NCBI GenBank assembly: GCA_905202255.1
Contig: CAJKRH010000004.1
Location: forward strand, 5,356-69,355
Direction: 5' to 3'
DNA length: 64,000 nt
Source of the DNA: an uncultured Ruminococcus sp.
GTDB lineage: Bacteria; Bacillota; Clostridia; Oscillospirales; CAG-272
In this document: positions 25,574 through 33,821 of the stretch, piece after piece
Layout of the letters: each line of letters starts with the position of its first letter
Numbering within the stretch: the first letter of the stretch is position 1
The notes under the pieces: model-generated
Told to the model about the DNA's origin: nothing
Databases searched by the model: none
The model's input: only the letters and a program-made list of their open reading frames with translations
Translations under genes and position numbers: made by a program

Positions 25574-26412
25574 TTTCTGCCTCCGAATCCAATCCTGACA
25601 ATCTGCATTTTCATCATACCGTCGCCGACCTTTGATAAAAATCGGAAAAATCCGCTCACCGACGGGTCGCGAAGGTCGTTATAGCCGAGCATATAGCCGC
25701 GGCTCGAAAGGCTCAGGCGGCTGTCCCATGCGGAAAGCTCGCTTTTCGCATCGGAGACGGCAAAATATGCGCCGACATCCTTGATTTCGGCATCTTTCAG
25801 CCATGTTTTCAGCATCAGCTTCACGGCTTTTTTGTTTGCCGCATCAAAAACAAGCACGCCGTCCGGGAAAGCATCCGCCATCGCCCGCACAAGCGTCCTG
25901 ACCTGCTCCGCGAGAAAATAATAGAAAACTCCCGCCGCAAAAAATACGGCACCCTCGGAAGCATCGATTTTATCAAACCATGCGGTATCGTTGAGATTGC
26001 AGGGGATATTCTCCTCCCTCTCTCCCGCGGGAAGAAGTTCATTCCGCACGGCGATGACATCCGGAAAATCCAGATTATATATCCTGCAGCTTCCGTTATC
26101 GCAGTTTCGCCCCGTGCTGTCCAGTCCGCAACCGAGATTGACAACCGCCGCTTTCGGATGCGATTTCAGATAATCGCGCACCTCAAAGGCAAGGTCATTC
26201 TGCCGCATGGCAGCTTCGAGAAAGCCGAAACGCTGCATCAGGCTTCCCGATTTTTTCTCAAGCAACGAAAAATCATAATCTATCTCATTCATCAGGCGCA
26301 GTGCCGTTTCGTCGCGATAGAGCGACGGATAAAGCTGCGAGCACATTTTTCTCCCGTAAAGCGGGATAATCAGCGTTTCCTGAACGGTGTTTTTTTCTAT
26401 TTTATACTTCAT
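25570..26412 (-). CDS. Class I SAM methyltransferase, leucine carboxyl methyltransferase-like (copy A)
   Basis: 280 aa. The SAM-binding motif is 'VVNLGCGLDSTGRN', followed by 'YNLDFPDVIAVRNELLP', the pattern of LCM/Tcmp-type O-methyltransferases. A paralogue lies at 30093-30878 (same motifs 'GCGLDT/S' and 'NLD.P..I.VR..LLP'). The start is ATG with AGGAGG; its stop overlaps the next gene by four bases. It probably methylates a small carboxylate or hydroxyl substrate; the target is unknown. Confidence 0.87.
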   Translation of the reverse strand: MKYKIEKNTVQETLIIPLYGRKMCSQLYPSLYRDETALRLMNEIDYDFSLLEKKSGSLMQRFGFLEAAMRQNDLAFEVRDYLKSHPKAAVVNLGCGLDSTGRNCDNGSCRIYNLDFPDVIAVRNELLPAGEREENIPCNLNDTAWFDKIDASEGAVFFAAGVFYYFLAEQVRTLVRAMADAFPDGVLVFDAANKKAVKLMLKTWLKDAEIKDVGAYFAVSDAKSELSAWDSRLSLSSRGYMLGYNDLRDPSVSGFFRFLSKVGDGMMKMQIVRIGFGGRK

Positions 26413-26427
26413 AAATACCTCCTTGCA

Positions 26428-26919
26428 TCAGCGAACGAATATCATCATGATTCCCGAGAGCACCGCCGAGATTATCGCCATGCCGACCGTGCCGAAAATC
26501 CATTTTTTGCATTTATCCTTTCCCGTTATATACGGCTTCAAATCCTCTGTCCCCGGGATAGTCCATGCCTTGGTATGCCCTACCCAGAAGCCGTCCACAA
26601 GGAAACGGTCGATAATGTTCATCACGGAGAGAATAACAAGCATCTGCCAGAAACCCGAAAGAAAACCCCTCGCGCCGTTTACGGCATATGTAAACGCCAG
26701 TATGTACGCAAGATAACCGGGAATACAGAGCGCCTTGAAAATTATCTTGTTTTTCTTTATCCTTTCGTGCGTCGTCAGCCCGAGCTTCACGCATCTTTCC
26801 TGCACCTCAGGGCTGTAAAGATGCACCATGCCGACAGCGCCTTTGCGTATGCCGAAAGCACATACGAGGACGAGCAGCACGCCCAGTCCGAATCCCTCCA
26901 GAAGAGTCTGTAAAATCAT
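26428..26919 (-). CDS. Four-helix membrane protein of unknown function
   Basis: 163 aa with hydrophobic segments at about 4-22, 62-80, 88-106 and 140-162 and a conserved-looking polar stretch 'DRFLVDGFWVGHTKAWTIPG'. I do not recognise a named family. AGGAG precedes the ATG by eight bases. It lies within the ten-gene operon between the ZIP transporter and methyltransferase copy A. Confidence 0.8.
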   Translation of the reverse strand: MILQTLLEGFGLGVLLVLVCAFGIRKGAVGMVHLYSPEVQERCVKLGLTTHERIKKNKIIFKALCIPGYLAYILAFTYAVNGARGFLSGFWQMLVILSVMNIIDRFLVDGFWVGHTKAWTIPGTEDLKPYITGKDKCKKWIFGTVGMAIISAVLSGIMMIFVR

Positions 26920-26938
26920 TTTTCGTTTCTCCTTTTAT

Positions 26939-27715
26939 TTATCCCAATGCTACATCGAGCATCATCATGATACTGAATCCGACGGCAAAGAATATCGTGC
27001 CGATATTTGAATGTCTGCCCTGCGACATTTCGGGTATCAGCTCCTCCACCACGACATAGACCATCGCGCCCGCGGCAAAGCTGAGCAGATACGGCAGCGC
27101 GGGAACTATAAACTGCGCGGCTATTATGGTGAGTATCGCGCCTATCGGCTCCACTATGCCCGAGAGCACGCCGCCGAGAAAAGCTTTGCCCTTGCTTTCG
27201 CCCTCGGCTCGCAGCGGCATCGATATTATAGCGCCCTCGGGGAAATTCTGGATTGCTATTCCTATGGAGAGAGCAAGTGCGCTTGCCGCCGTTATCTGCA
27301 TATTTCCCGAGAGCAAGCCCGCATACATAACGCCGACAGCCATTCCCTCCGGTATATTATGCAGTGTCACCGCCAGAACCATCATCGTAGTGCGCCCAAG
27401 CTTGCTTTTCGGTCCCTCCGTCTCGTCGCTTCCGACATGGAGATGAGGAATGAGATGGTCGAGCGCGAGCAGAAAAAGCACGCCTATCCAGAATCCGATG
27501 AAAGCGGGCAGAAAGGCAAAAGTTCCCATACCCTCCGATTGCTCTATCGCGGGAATCAGCAGGCTCCATACTGATGCGGCTACCATCACACCCGCGGCAA
27601 ATCCCGCGAGCGCACGCTGAACCAAATCGCCGAGCGATTTTTTCATGAAGAATACGCAAGCCGCACCGAGCGATGTCCCGAGAAACGGAATCAGCAGTCC
27701 GAAAAATACCTCCAC
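26939..27715 (-). CDS. ZIP-family metal transporter
   Basis: 258 aa, about eight transmembrane helices. The ZIP signatures 'HNIPEGMAVG' (helix IV) and 'IQNFPEGAI' (helix V) carry metal-binding His, Asn and Glu. A His-containing loop ('DHLIPHLHVGSDE') fits metal sequestration before transport. It imports Zn(II) or similar ions. It starts with GTG behind AGGAGTG, 27 bases after copy B of the ATC-hydrolase-like gene. Confidence 0.93.
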   Translation of the reverse strand: MEVFFGLLIPFLGTSLGAACVFFMKKSLGDLVQRALAGFAAGVMVAASVWSLLIPAIEQSEGMGTFAFLPAFIGFWIGVLFLLALDHLIPHLHVGSDETEGPKSKLGRTTMMVLAVTLHNIPEGMAVGVMYAGLLSGNMQITAASALALSIGIAIQNFPEGAIISMPLRAEGESKGKAFLGGVLSGIVEPIGAILTIIAAQFIVPALPYLLSFAAGAMVYVVVEELIPEMSQGRHSNIGTIFFAVGFSIMMMLDVALG

Positions 27716-27742
27716 TTTCTCTCACACTCCTTTTGTCAGTTT

Positions 27743-28444
27743 TTATTTGTTTCTGCGATAACCCGCCTCGTCGCGATATTCGGGATGCTCTTTCGCATAA
27801 GCGTCCCTGTCTCCGCAAATGGCATAATCGCATTTGCAGCCGTTTGCGCAGGTAGTCGTGCGTATGAGCTTCGCATGCAAAAGCTCCATGGATGCAAAAT
27901 CGACATTGCAGAGTGCGGGCATGATGTCATCAAAACCGAACTTTTTTGCAAACTCCGCGGCGGGACACGCCGTAAATTCATAATATATCGGCTTGTCCTT
28001 ATCGTAAGGCGAAACATTCATCTCATAATCGTGCCATTTGTCACAGCCAGATTTTGCCCGCGTAAAAGCCTTATACATAAGTTTGCGCCAGAAAGGCTTA
28101 TTGCAATCGACAAATTTCAGCTTGCGGAATGCAGGCAGTATCAGATTTTCCTCAATCTCTTCTATCTCGCGGAAAGATGTGACATCTCTGCACACATCAT
28201 AATAACTCATGATTGCTATGCAGTCATATGTGCCGCCATTGCCGTTATGAAAATTCTTTTTCCCACCGAGGTCAGTGCGCCATTCGGAAAGAAATTTCAC
28301 ATATTTCAGCTGTATTTTTTCCCATACCGCTTCCCTTTTCTCCGTCGGATAATGCAGAGCGATTTTCTTTTGAATTTCCTTTTTGCATGGCTTTGAATAA
28401 AGCACATGGCAGGTGCGGTCAAATTTAAGCTCGCTGTCTTTCAT
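27743..28444 (-). CDS. ATC-hydrolase-like protein (copy B)
   Basis: 233 aa, a divergent paralogue of the gene at 24700: 'FTACPAAEFAKKFGFDDIMP', 'ALCNVDFASMELLHAKLIRT' and Cys-rich 'TTCANGCKCDYAIC'. The shared frame is an aromatic or Cys-containing segment, 'MPALC.VD', then a CxC tail. It overlaps the MBL-fold gene stop by four bases. Cytoplasmic; substrate unknown. The Cys cluster may bind metal, which would suit the neighbouring ZIP transporter (inference). Confidence 0.8.
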   Translation of the reverse strand: MKDSELKFDRTCHVLYSKPCKKEIQKKIALHYPTEKREAVWEKIQLKYVKFLSEWRTDLGGKKNFHNGNGGTYDCIAIMSYYDVCRDVTSFREIEEIEENLILPAFRKLKFVDCNKPFWRKLMYKAFTRAKSGCDKWHDYEMNVSPYDKDKPIYYEFTACPAAEFAKKFGFDDIMPALCNVDFASMELLHAKLIRTTTCANGCKCDYAICGDRDAYAKEHPEYRDEAGYRRNK

Positions 28445-29304
28445 CTTCCGACTCCTTTCAGAAATCCGCTTTTTGCGCCCTCTTCGGTATCGTCCGATTC
28501 GTCGTAGGCGTCATAAGGCGCCGACGGGTCATGAACTTTCTTTTTGAAAGGTGAGCAGAGTTTATCCTTATGCGCAAAGGCAAATTCAAAATTGTCCGTC
28601 CAGCCCGTATGCCCTGTGATGAAGAGCGGTTTTATGCCCATTTTCTTCAGTTTGGTCTCAAGCACGGCAAGCGATTTCACGGCGAGCTTATTATCCTCCG
28701 CGAGAGCGGAAATGAAGCTGTAGCCGCCGTCGGCTCCGAGCCATATCGTATCGCCCGTGAAAAGATACTTATCATCGATGAGATACACCATATGTCCCCA
28801 TGTATGCCCGGGAACAAGGAAGCAATGAATCTTTATATCGCCTATGCGGAAAGTTTCGCCGTCGCGCAGAAGCTGTTTTTTGTTGTTTATCGTCACCTGC
28901 GGCAGTTTGTACATATGGTAGATAACATTTCGGCGAACCTCGCCCGTCAGATAGCGGTTTTCGACATCGCCGATATGGAGCATCGCCTTTTTGAAAAGCC
29001 CGGGGCTGTCTGCCTCCACTGCGCCGACATGGTCGGTATCCTGATGGGTGATGAGGATATGGCGGATGGATTTCGGATTTATCCCGAGCCAGCCCATCTT
29101 TTCCTCCAGCCGCTCGTAATTGTAGCCCGCGTCTATCATTATAGTGGTATCGCCCTTGCGGTAAAAGAAGATATTCGCCACCCATTCGCGCACGCAGGCA
29201 ACATTTTCATCTATCCACCCCGTATTCAACGGCTTGAAAATCTCTTTGCCGCGATACATCCTGCTCATTGATTTTCTCTGAAATTCAGTTGCTTTCTTTG
29301 ACAT
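28441..29304 (-). CDS. MBL-fold metallohydrolase with HxDxDH motif
   Basis: 287 aa. Metallo-beta-lactamase fold: 'MIDAGYNYE', metal motif H87-Q-D89-T-D91-H92-VG, 'VPGHTWGHMVYLI', 'FTGDTIWLG' and C-terminal 'FITGHTGW'. The canonical motif is HxHxDH; the second His is Asp here. The fold commonly hydrolyses thioesters, lactones or glutathione conjugates with a dimetal centre. AGAGGTG precedes the ATG. It may act on a thiol-derived substrate, given the ATC-hydrolase-like neighbours. Confidence 0.88.
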   Translation of the reverse strand: MSKKATEFQRKSMSRMYRGKEIFKPLNTGWIDENVACVREWVANIFFYRKGDTTIMIDAGYNYERLEEKMGWLGINPKSIRHILITHQDTDHVGAVEADSPGLFKKAMLHIGDVENRYLTGEVRRNVIYHMYKLPQVTINNKKQLLRDGETFRIGDIKIHCFLVPGHTWGHMVYLIDDKYLFTGDTIWLGADGGYSFISALAEDNKLAVKSLAVLETKLKKMGIKPLFITGHTGWTDNFEFAFAHKDKLCSPFKKKVHDPSAPYDAYDESDDTEEGAKSGFLKGVGR

Positions 29305-29308
29305 ACTT

Positions 29309-30091
29309 TCACCTCTCGAGGGAGCGCCTGTGCGCCGCCTGTACTTCCTTTGAAAATTCTTCGGGATGCTCGCCCGCGAGCGTTCCGTGTCCCATATTCG
29401 GGAAAACTTTGTATGTAAAGGCGTAGCCCTTGTCCTGCCACTCCTTTATATGCTTTGCCAGTTTCTTTTCCGTTGAGCTTTTGATTCCGTGCCAGATATA
29501 CATATCCGTTCTCTCAAAAAGCCCGAAATCCTTATGCCGCCCTATCATGCATCTGTCCTGATTTACCCAGCTGCGCCATGTCGCATCGCGATAGACGATG
29601 CGGTCAAAAGATTCCTCAGTGCGCCCCATCATTTTGCAGACTATCTTTTTGCGTATGGGACCCGCCTTGCCTATGAGGCGATAAGCAAAACCTGTCAGGA
29701 AAAAGAGATAGATATTCTGCAATACGGGATTTTTGATATCCGCATAGTCCATAGTCGGCATACCGTCGGCGATGGTCGTTGTGACAGTCAGCCGCTCGTC
29801 CGCGAGCACATCCATGAGCACAAAAGTACCGTAGGAAACGCCGTAGAGAATATCTATCTTCCCGCCGTAGTGCTCTGCGATGTAGTCTCCGAGCCGCTTT
29901 GCCTCATCACGCGTGGATATGAATTCCGTTTCCGGCTCGTCGGGATTAAATCCGTCATAGGCGACAAGCACGACATGATAGACCTTTGCCAGCTCCTGCA
30001 CCACAGGAATCGCACCGCGATAGCATATACCGCCGCCATGGAGCATGACCATCAGCTCGGGATTTCCCCTCCCGAATTCAAAATACTTCAT
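29309..30091 (-). CDS. Alpha/beta hydrolase
   Basis: 260 aa. 'MVMLHGGGICYRG' forms the oxyanion region, the nucleophile elbow is GVS86YGT and the probable catalytic His lies in 'PNMGHGTLAGEHPEEF'. Length and order fit the serine hydrolase superfamily; the ester or thioester target is unknown. It starts one base after the methyltransferase stop, with GGAG six bases upstream. Confidence 0.88.
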   Translation of the reverse strand: MKYFEFGRGNPELMVMLHGGGICYRGAIPVVQELAKVYHVVLVAYDGFNPDEPETEFISTRDEAKRLGDYIAEHYGGKIDILYGVSYGTFVLMDVLADERLTVTTTIADGMPTMDYADIKNPVLQNIYLFFLTGFAYRLIGKAGPIRKKIVCKMMGRTEESFDRIVYRDATWRSWVNQDRCMIGRHKDFGLFERTDMYIWHGIKSSTEKKLAKHIKEWQDKGYAFTYKVFPNMGHGTLAGEHPEEFSKEVQAAHRRSLER

Positions 30092-30092
30092 C

Positions 30093-30878
30093 TCACTTCT
30101 CCAGTATAACTATTTTATTTGATATATTGCGTATAAAACCTATTTTGTCAAGCAGCTTATATACCGGCACAAATTCAGCCATGCCCTCTGTCAGGCTGTG
30201 CTCCTCGGAAAAACGGAAATCAGGCAGAAGAGCCGCAAGCTCCCTGCCGCCCTTTATTCCCCATGTGAATTTTGCATGGCTTCCCTCGATGGATTTCTCC
30301 TTGAAGCGACGCGCCACCATGGGGTTCATGGTTTCGACAAAAACCGTAGCGTGACCGAATCTTTCCGAAATAACGGCGAAAATGCGCTTTACATCTTCCT
30401 CGCGGAGATACATCGTCAGTCCCTCGATTATCACGAGTGCCGCCGTGCCGTTCTCTGCTATCGCGCCGCCCCAGTCGTCCATGGCGGACATGGCTATCTG
30501 CGAGATATCGCCGCTCTCCGGCAGGAGCTTTTCACGCACGGAGATAGTCTCCGGCAGGTCGAGATTATACCAGTGAGAATACCCGCTCGTGCGGTAGCAC
30601 CGCGTATCAAGCCCGCAGGCTATATTTACGACCACCGCGCCAGGATTTTTCACAAGCCATGCCGACACCAGTCCGTCAAGCACGATGGTGCGCGCGATAA
30701 CGCCGCTGTGCATGGCGCTGTCCTTATCCGCAAGCGAAAAATCATAGTCGAGCCTGTCGATTACCTCCTCGGCTTTTCTGTCGCAGACTGCGCCGCGCCC
30801 TCTGCTTTCCTTTGCTCTGGCATAAACCGTCTGCAGCATCGTCTCGGGAACTCCCGAGAGTTTTATTTTTTCTCCCAT
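30093..30878 (-). CDS. Class I SAM methyltransferase, leucine carboxyl methyltransferase-like (copy B)
   Basis: 261 aa. 'VVVNIACGLDTRCYR' and 'WYNLDLPETISVREKLLPES' match LCM/Tcmp-type O-methyltransferases and the paralogue at 25570-26412. 'VIIEGLTMYLREEDVKRIF' corresponds to the family's 'EGlxxYL' motif, better preserved here than in copy A. It lies between a membrane protein and the alpha/beta hydrolase, one base from each. Confidence 0.9.
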   Translation of the reverse strand: MGEKIKLSGVPETMLQTVYARAKESRGRGAVCDRKAEEVIDRLDYDFSLADKDSAMHSGVIARTIVLDGLVSAWLVKNPGAVVVNIACGLDTRCYRTSGYSHWYNLDLPETISVREKLLPESGDISQIAMSAMDDWGGAIAENGTAALVIIEGLTMYLREEDVKRIFAVISERFGHATVFVETMNPMVARRFKEKSIEGSHAKFTWGIKGGRELAALLPDFRFSEEHSLTEGMAEFVPVYKLLDKIGFIRNISNKIVILEK

Positions 30879-30879
30879 G

Positions 30880-31221
30880 TCAATCAGCCTCCGCTTCTTT
30901 CAGTCCTCTGCCCGACCATATGGCATTTGCGAGCATCCATACGGCAAGCGCCCTCGTCTTGCGATATTGCGGCTTTATCTGCGTCAGTGACGCGCGAACC
31001 GTGAAAAATCCGAGCGCCATACCGCAAAGCCCCGTGACGATGAGAAGCGGCAGACGCCACTCGCCCCATGAGCCGTCAAGATATGCTTCTCTTGCAAAAA
31101 GCCCGCTGTCGCCGGAATGCGCGGGAATCACGCTCAGGCACAGGTCGCCGACGAGCATCAGAAGTGCGCCGAGAGCGCCGAGCAGACAATCTCTTCTGTA
31201 TGTTTTCTGCTTTATATCCAT
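30880..31221 (-). CDS. Short DUF6796-like membrane protein, possibly C-terminally truncated
   Basis: 113 aa from the ATG at 31221 (GGGAGG upstream); a longer frame from 31266 lacks a good site. 'LLGALGALLMLVGDLCLSVI' and 'GDSGLFAREAYLDGSWGEWR' resemble the N-terminal half of larger DUF6796-like proteins. It ends after 'ALAVWMLANAIWSGRGLKEA', so the remaining half appears absent. It is the first gene of the operon. Confidence 0.7.
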   Translation of the reverse strand: MDIKQKTYRRDCLLGALGALLMLVGDLCLSVIPAHSGDSGLFAREAYLDGSWGEWRLPLLIVTGLCGMALGFFTVRASLTQIKPQYRKTRALAVWMLANAIWSGRGLKEAEAD

Positions 31222-31257
31222 CTGTTTTCCTCCCTGTTTTGTCTTTTTGCCGTCGCG

Positions 31258-31275
31258 GGTTAGCAAAGGCTAACC
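31258..31275. promoter_or_regulatory. Inverted repeat, candidate operator
   Basis: GGTTAGC-aaag-GCTAACC, seven-base perfect arms, between the promoter and the first gene. It could be a repressor site or a small RNA hairpin; no regulator gene is adjacent. Confidence 0.4.
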
Positions 31276-31359
31276 AATAGCTTTACGAAAAGCCGCCCGC
31301 AGGCAGCCGTCTATGGCATTTTTCACGAAAATACTTGCATGGCAAGGCTTTCTGTGATT

Positions 31360-31388
31360 ATAATATCACATAATTTTATGCTTTGCAA
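31360..31388 (-). promoter_or_regulatory. Promoter of the ten-gene 31221-to-24700 operon
   Basis: Minus-strand TTGCAA (31388-31383), a 17-base spacer and TATTAT (31365-31360). The rest of 31276-31677 shows no convincing gene on either strand. Confidence 0.65.
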
Positions 31389-31677
31389 TAGGATTTTGCA
31401 ATTTTTATCTGCCAAGAGAAAAAATAATTTACAGAAATCCGAAATATCAATTCCCTGCTTTTCAAACCGTTGTGACAGTCACCACATCCGCTATATTTTC
31501 CGCGAAAATTTCGGTATTCCCTTTTGCTATGTTTTTCATAACGGAAGATTCACCTTTTGTGGATTCTCCGTAGTCTATCGGCTCATCTAAAGTATTCTCA
31601 AAAAGTTACTTTCGCTAATAATGCTTCAAAGCGGTGTTTTTTCTTCGTATTCATCATTAGTTGCGTTTTAATCAAAA

Positions 31678-31722
31678 GGCATCTATAAGTCTCAAGAGCC
31701 AGCTTGAGAGTTTATAGATGCC
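31678..31722 (-). terminator. Terminator of the AspRS gene
   Basis: A long stem: GGCATCTATAA, CTCAAG, loop, CTTGAG, TTATAGATGCC, with a T run on the minus strand side, 30 bases past the stop. Confidence 0.85.
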
Positions 31723-31751
31723 ATAAAATTTATAAAGCGGGCTGATAAAAT

Positions 31752-33086
31752 TTACGGAGTCAGACGCTTGGGGCTGCGGAAGAGGAACATCGCTTCGTTG
31801 ATATGCAGACCCGTAAGGAGCATGGTAAGGCGGTCTACACCAAGTCCGAAACCGCCGTGAGGAGGACAACCGTACTTGAAAAATTCGAGATAGAATTTTA
31901 CATCCTCTGCCAATCCTTTTTCTTCTGCCTGTGCTTTCAGAACATCGTATCTGTGTTCTCTTTGTGCGCCGGTAGTAATCTCAACTCCGCGCCAGATAAG
32001 GTCATAGCCCTCGGGAACGCCATGCTCATCACGCATATGGTAAAATGCGCGTTTTTCAGCAGAATAGTCGGTGATAAAGAGAAATTCATGATTATATTTG
32101 CGCTTTACCCACTCATAGCTGAGTCTTTCGGCATCGGTAGTCAGATCACCCTTTTCGGAGTCAGGAACCGTATAACCGAAATCCTTTTCCAGATTGTCAT
32201 ATAATTCAGCCAGAGTAATAACGGGAAACGGCGTGGTGGGAACCACTACCTCTATGCCGAATGTTTCTTTTATTTGGTCTCCGAGCTCGTCCTTTACCTT
32301 TGCCAAAGCATAGGTAAGAAGCTCCTCCTCCATCTTCATAACATCGCGGAAGGAGGTGATATAGCTGAATTCCAAGTCGAAGCCGGTGAACTCGGTGGTG
32401 TGCTTGTTGGTATAGGATTTCTCTGCGCGGAATACGGGACCGACCTCGAAAATTCTGTCAAAACCGCTTGCCATTGCCATCTGCTTATAAAACTGAGGAC
32501 TCTGAGCAAGATATGCGTTGCGGTCAAAATATTTGACCTCGAAAACCTCCGAGCCGCTCTCGCTCGCCGCACCGATAAGCTTTGGCGTATGTATCTCCAA
32601 AAATCCGCGTTCATAAAGGAAATCGCGCATAGCTTTTGTAAAAAGCGTCTGAGCCTTAAAAATAAGCTGATTACGGTCAGTACGCAAGTCAATCCAGCGA
32701 TAATCCATGCGGTCATCGATTCCGGAACGGGCTACGGCAGCCTTCTTTTTGGTAGCGGGAATATCTTCGCGTTGTATGGGAAGAGCGGCAGCTACGGACT
32801 CAACCTTGATTTCGGTTGGGATTATTTCAATTCCGCCCATTTTTACATATTCGCTTTCATGTGCCACACCGATTACCGATATTACGGAATCTGGGGTAAT
32901 CTGACCGAGTGCGGGCAGAAGCTCCTCGTGTCCCTCTTTTTCTATGGTTATCTGCACCTTACCGGTAATATCCTTCAGAACTATAAAGCACATTGCCTTG
33001 CCGTCACGGAAATTTTCGACAAAGCCCTGAACCAAAATGCTTTTTTCGAGATTATCACGGATATCTTTTACATATATTCTTTGCAT
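31752..33086 (-). CDS. aspS: Aspartyl-tRNA synthetase, archaeal/short type
   Basis: 444 aa. An OB-fold anticodon-binding domain (about 1-105) is followed by a class II catalytic domain with motif 2 'GPVFRAEKSYTNKHTTEFTG' and motif 3 'GGFGLGVDRLTMLLTG'. It lacks the roughly 150-residue GAD insertion of ordinary bacterial AspRS (about 590 aa), so it is the archaeal-type enzyme found in some Clostridia, often non-discriminating toward tRNA-Asn. It could be the only AspRS or a second copy. The start is ATG with AAAGGAG. Confidence 0.92.
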   Translation of the reverse strand: MQRIYVKDIRDNLEKSILVQGFVENFRDGKAMCFIVLKDITGKVQITIEKEGHEELLPALGQITPDSVISVIGVAHESEYVKMGGIEIIPTEIKVESVAAALPIQREDIPATKKKAAVARSGIDDRMDYRWIDLRTDRNQLIFKAQTLFTKAMRDFLYERGFLEIHTPKLIGAASESGSEVFEVKYFDRNAYLAQSPQFYKQMAMASGFDRIFEVGPVFRAEKSYTNKHTTEFTGFDLEFSYITSFRDVMKMEEELLTYALAKVKDELGDQIKETFGIEVVVPTTPFPVITLAELYDNLEKDFGYTVPDSEKGDLTTDAERLSYEWVKRKYNHEFLFITDYSAEKRAFYHMRDEHGVPEGYDLIWRGVEITTGAQREHRYDVLKAQAEEKGLAEDVKFYLEFFKYGCPPHGGFGLGVDRLTMLLTGLHINEAMFLFRSPKRLTP

Positions 33087-33139
33087 ATATTTCTCCTTTT
33101 AATACAATTGTCATCTCTCTGGTTATGTATTGATTTGTT

Positions 33140-33168
33140 ATTATACACCAATATTTTCTGTTTGTCAA
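33140..33168 (-). promoter_or_regulatory. Promoter of the AspRS gene
   Basis: Minus-strand TTGACA (33168-33163), a 17-base spacer and TATAAT (33145-33140). Confidence 0.88.
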
Positions 33169-33213
33169 CCGCCTGCAAAAATTCTCATTGCATGATTTAT
33201 CAGATTATTTCTC

Positions 33214-33819
33214 TTATTTCTCAAAATCCGACTTTTTCCAGTATTTATAATCCAGTCCGCGCATAGTGCGGTATCTGCTGTAAAAATGTTGTACATTTGT
33301 ATCGAAATCCGGGAAATAGTTTTTTACATCAAATATGATATCATCGCGATACTGCATACTCAAAAGTCCGGGCATCACCGTACATCCATTAAGTGATTTC
33401 TTCTCTTCTTCATCAAGAATCTTTGATGAAAAAAATATCATTTTTCCTCTTGCAAAAATATAATCAAATACAGAATTGCTAAACTCCGATGCGTTTATTT
33501 CCGCAATGCCGCTTGATTTTACTTCGCTCCATTTCAAAAAAAGCGTATCATTTATAAATATTCCGCTTTCTTCAAAATGGATTTTCAGACCAAACTTTAT
33601 CTTGTCTGTTTTCAAGGTGCGGGCATAAAACAGCACGGCACATTCAAATGCAAGTACCGCCAGTGTCGTTACAATATGAACCGTCATATTGGATTTTCCG
33701 GGGATAAGGATAATAATTGCTCCCGCAGCAAAGCCGAGAACCGCAAGAACGCCATAACTGAGCCAACCCAAAAAGTATAAAGTCCCGGGAGATTTTACCA
33801 AGGTGTAAGTCTTTTTCAT
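33214..33819 (-). CDS. Two-helix membrane protein with a soluble domain, unknown function
   Basis: 201 aa from the ATG at 33819; a TTG two codons upstream is also possible. Two transmembrane helices (about 13-38 and 48-66) precede a beta-rich soluble region ('IHFEESGIFINDTLFLKWSE') reminiscent of small PH-like membrane proteins. It begins two bases after the ispA stop, so it is the last gene of the nusB operon. No family recognised. Confidence 0.75.
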   Translation of the reverse strand: MKKTYTLVKSPGTLYFLGWLSYGVLAVLGFAAGAIIILIPGKSNMTVHIVTTLAVLAFECAVLFYARTLKTDKIKFGLKIHFEESGIFINDTLFLKWSEVKSSGIAEINASEFSNSVFDYIFARGKMIFFSSKILDEEEKKSLNGCTVMPGLLSMQYRDDIIFDVKNYFPDFDTNVQHFYSRYRTMRGLDYKYWKKSDFEK

Positions 33820-33821
33820 GC

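Noticed and set aside
31339..31590. An open frame (83 codons) in the gap upstream of the ten-gene operon.
   Set aside because: No ribosome-binding site, low-complexity composition, and it overlaps the operon promoter on the other strand.
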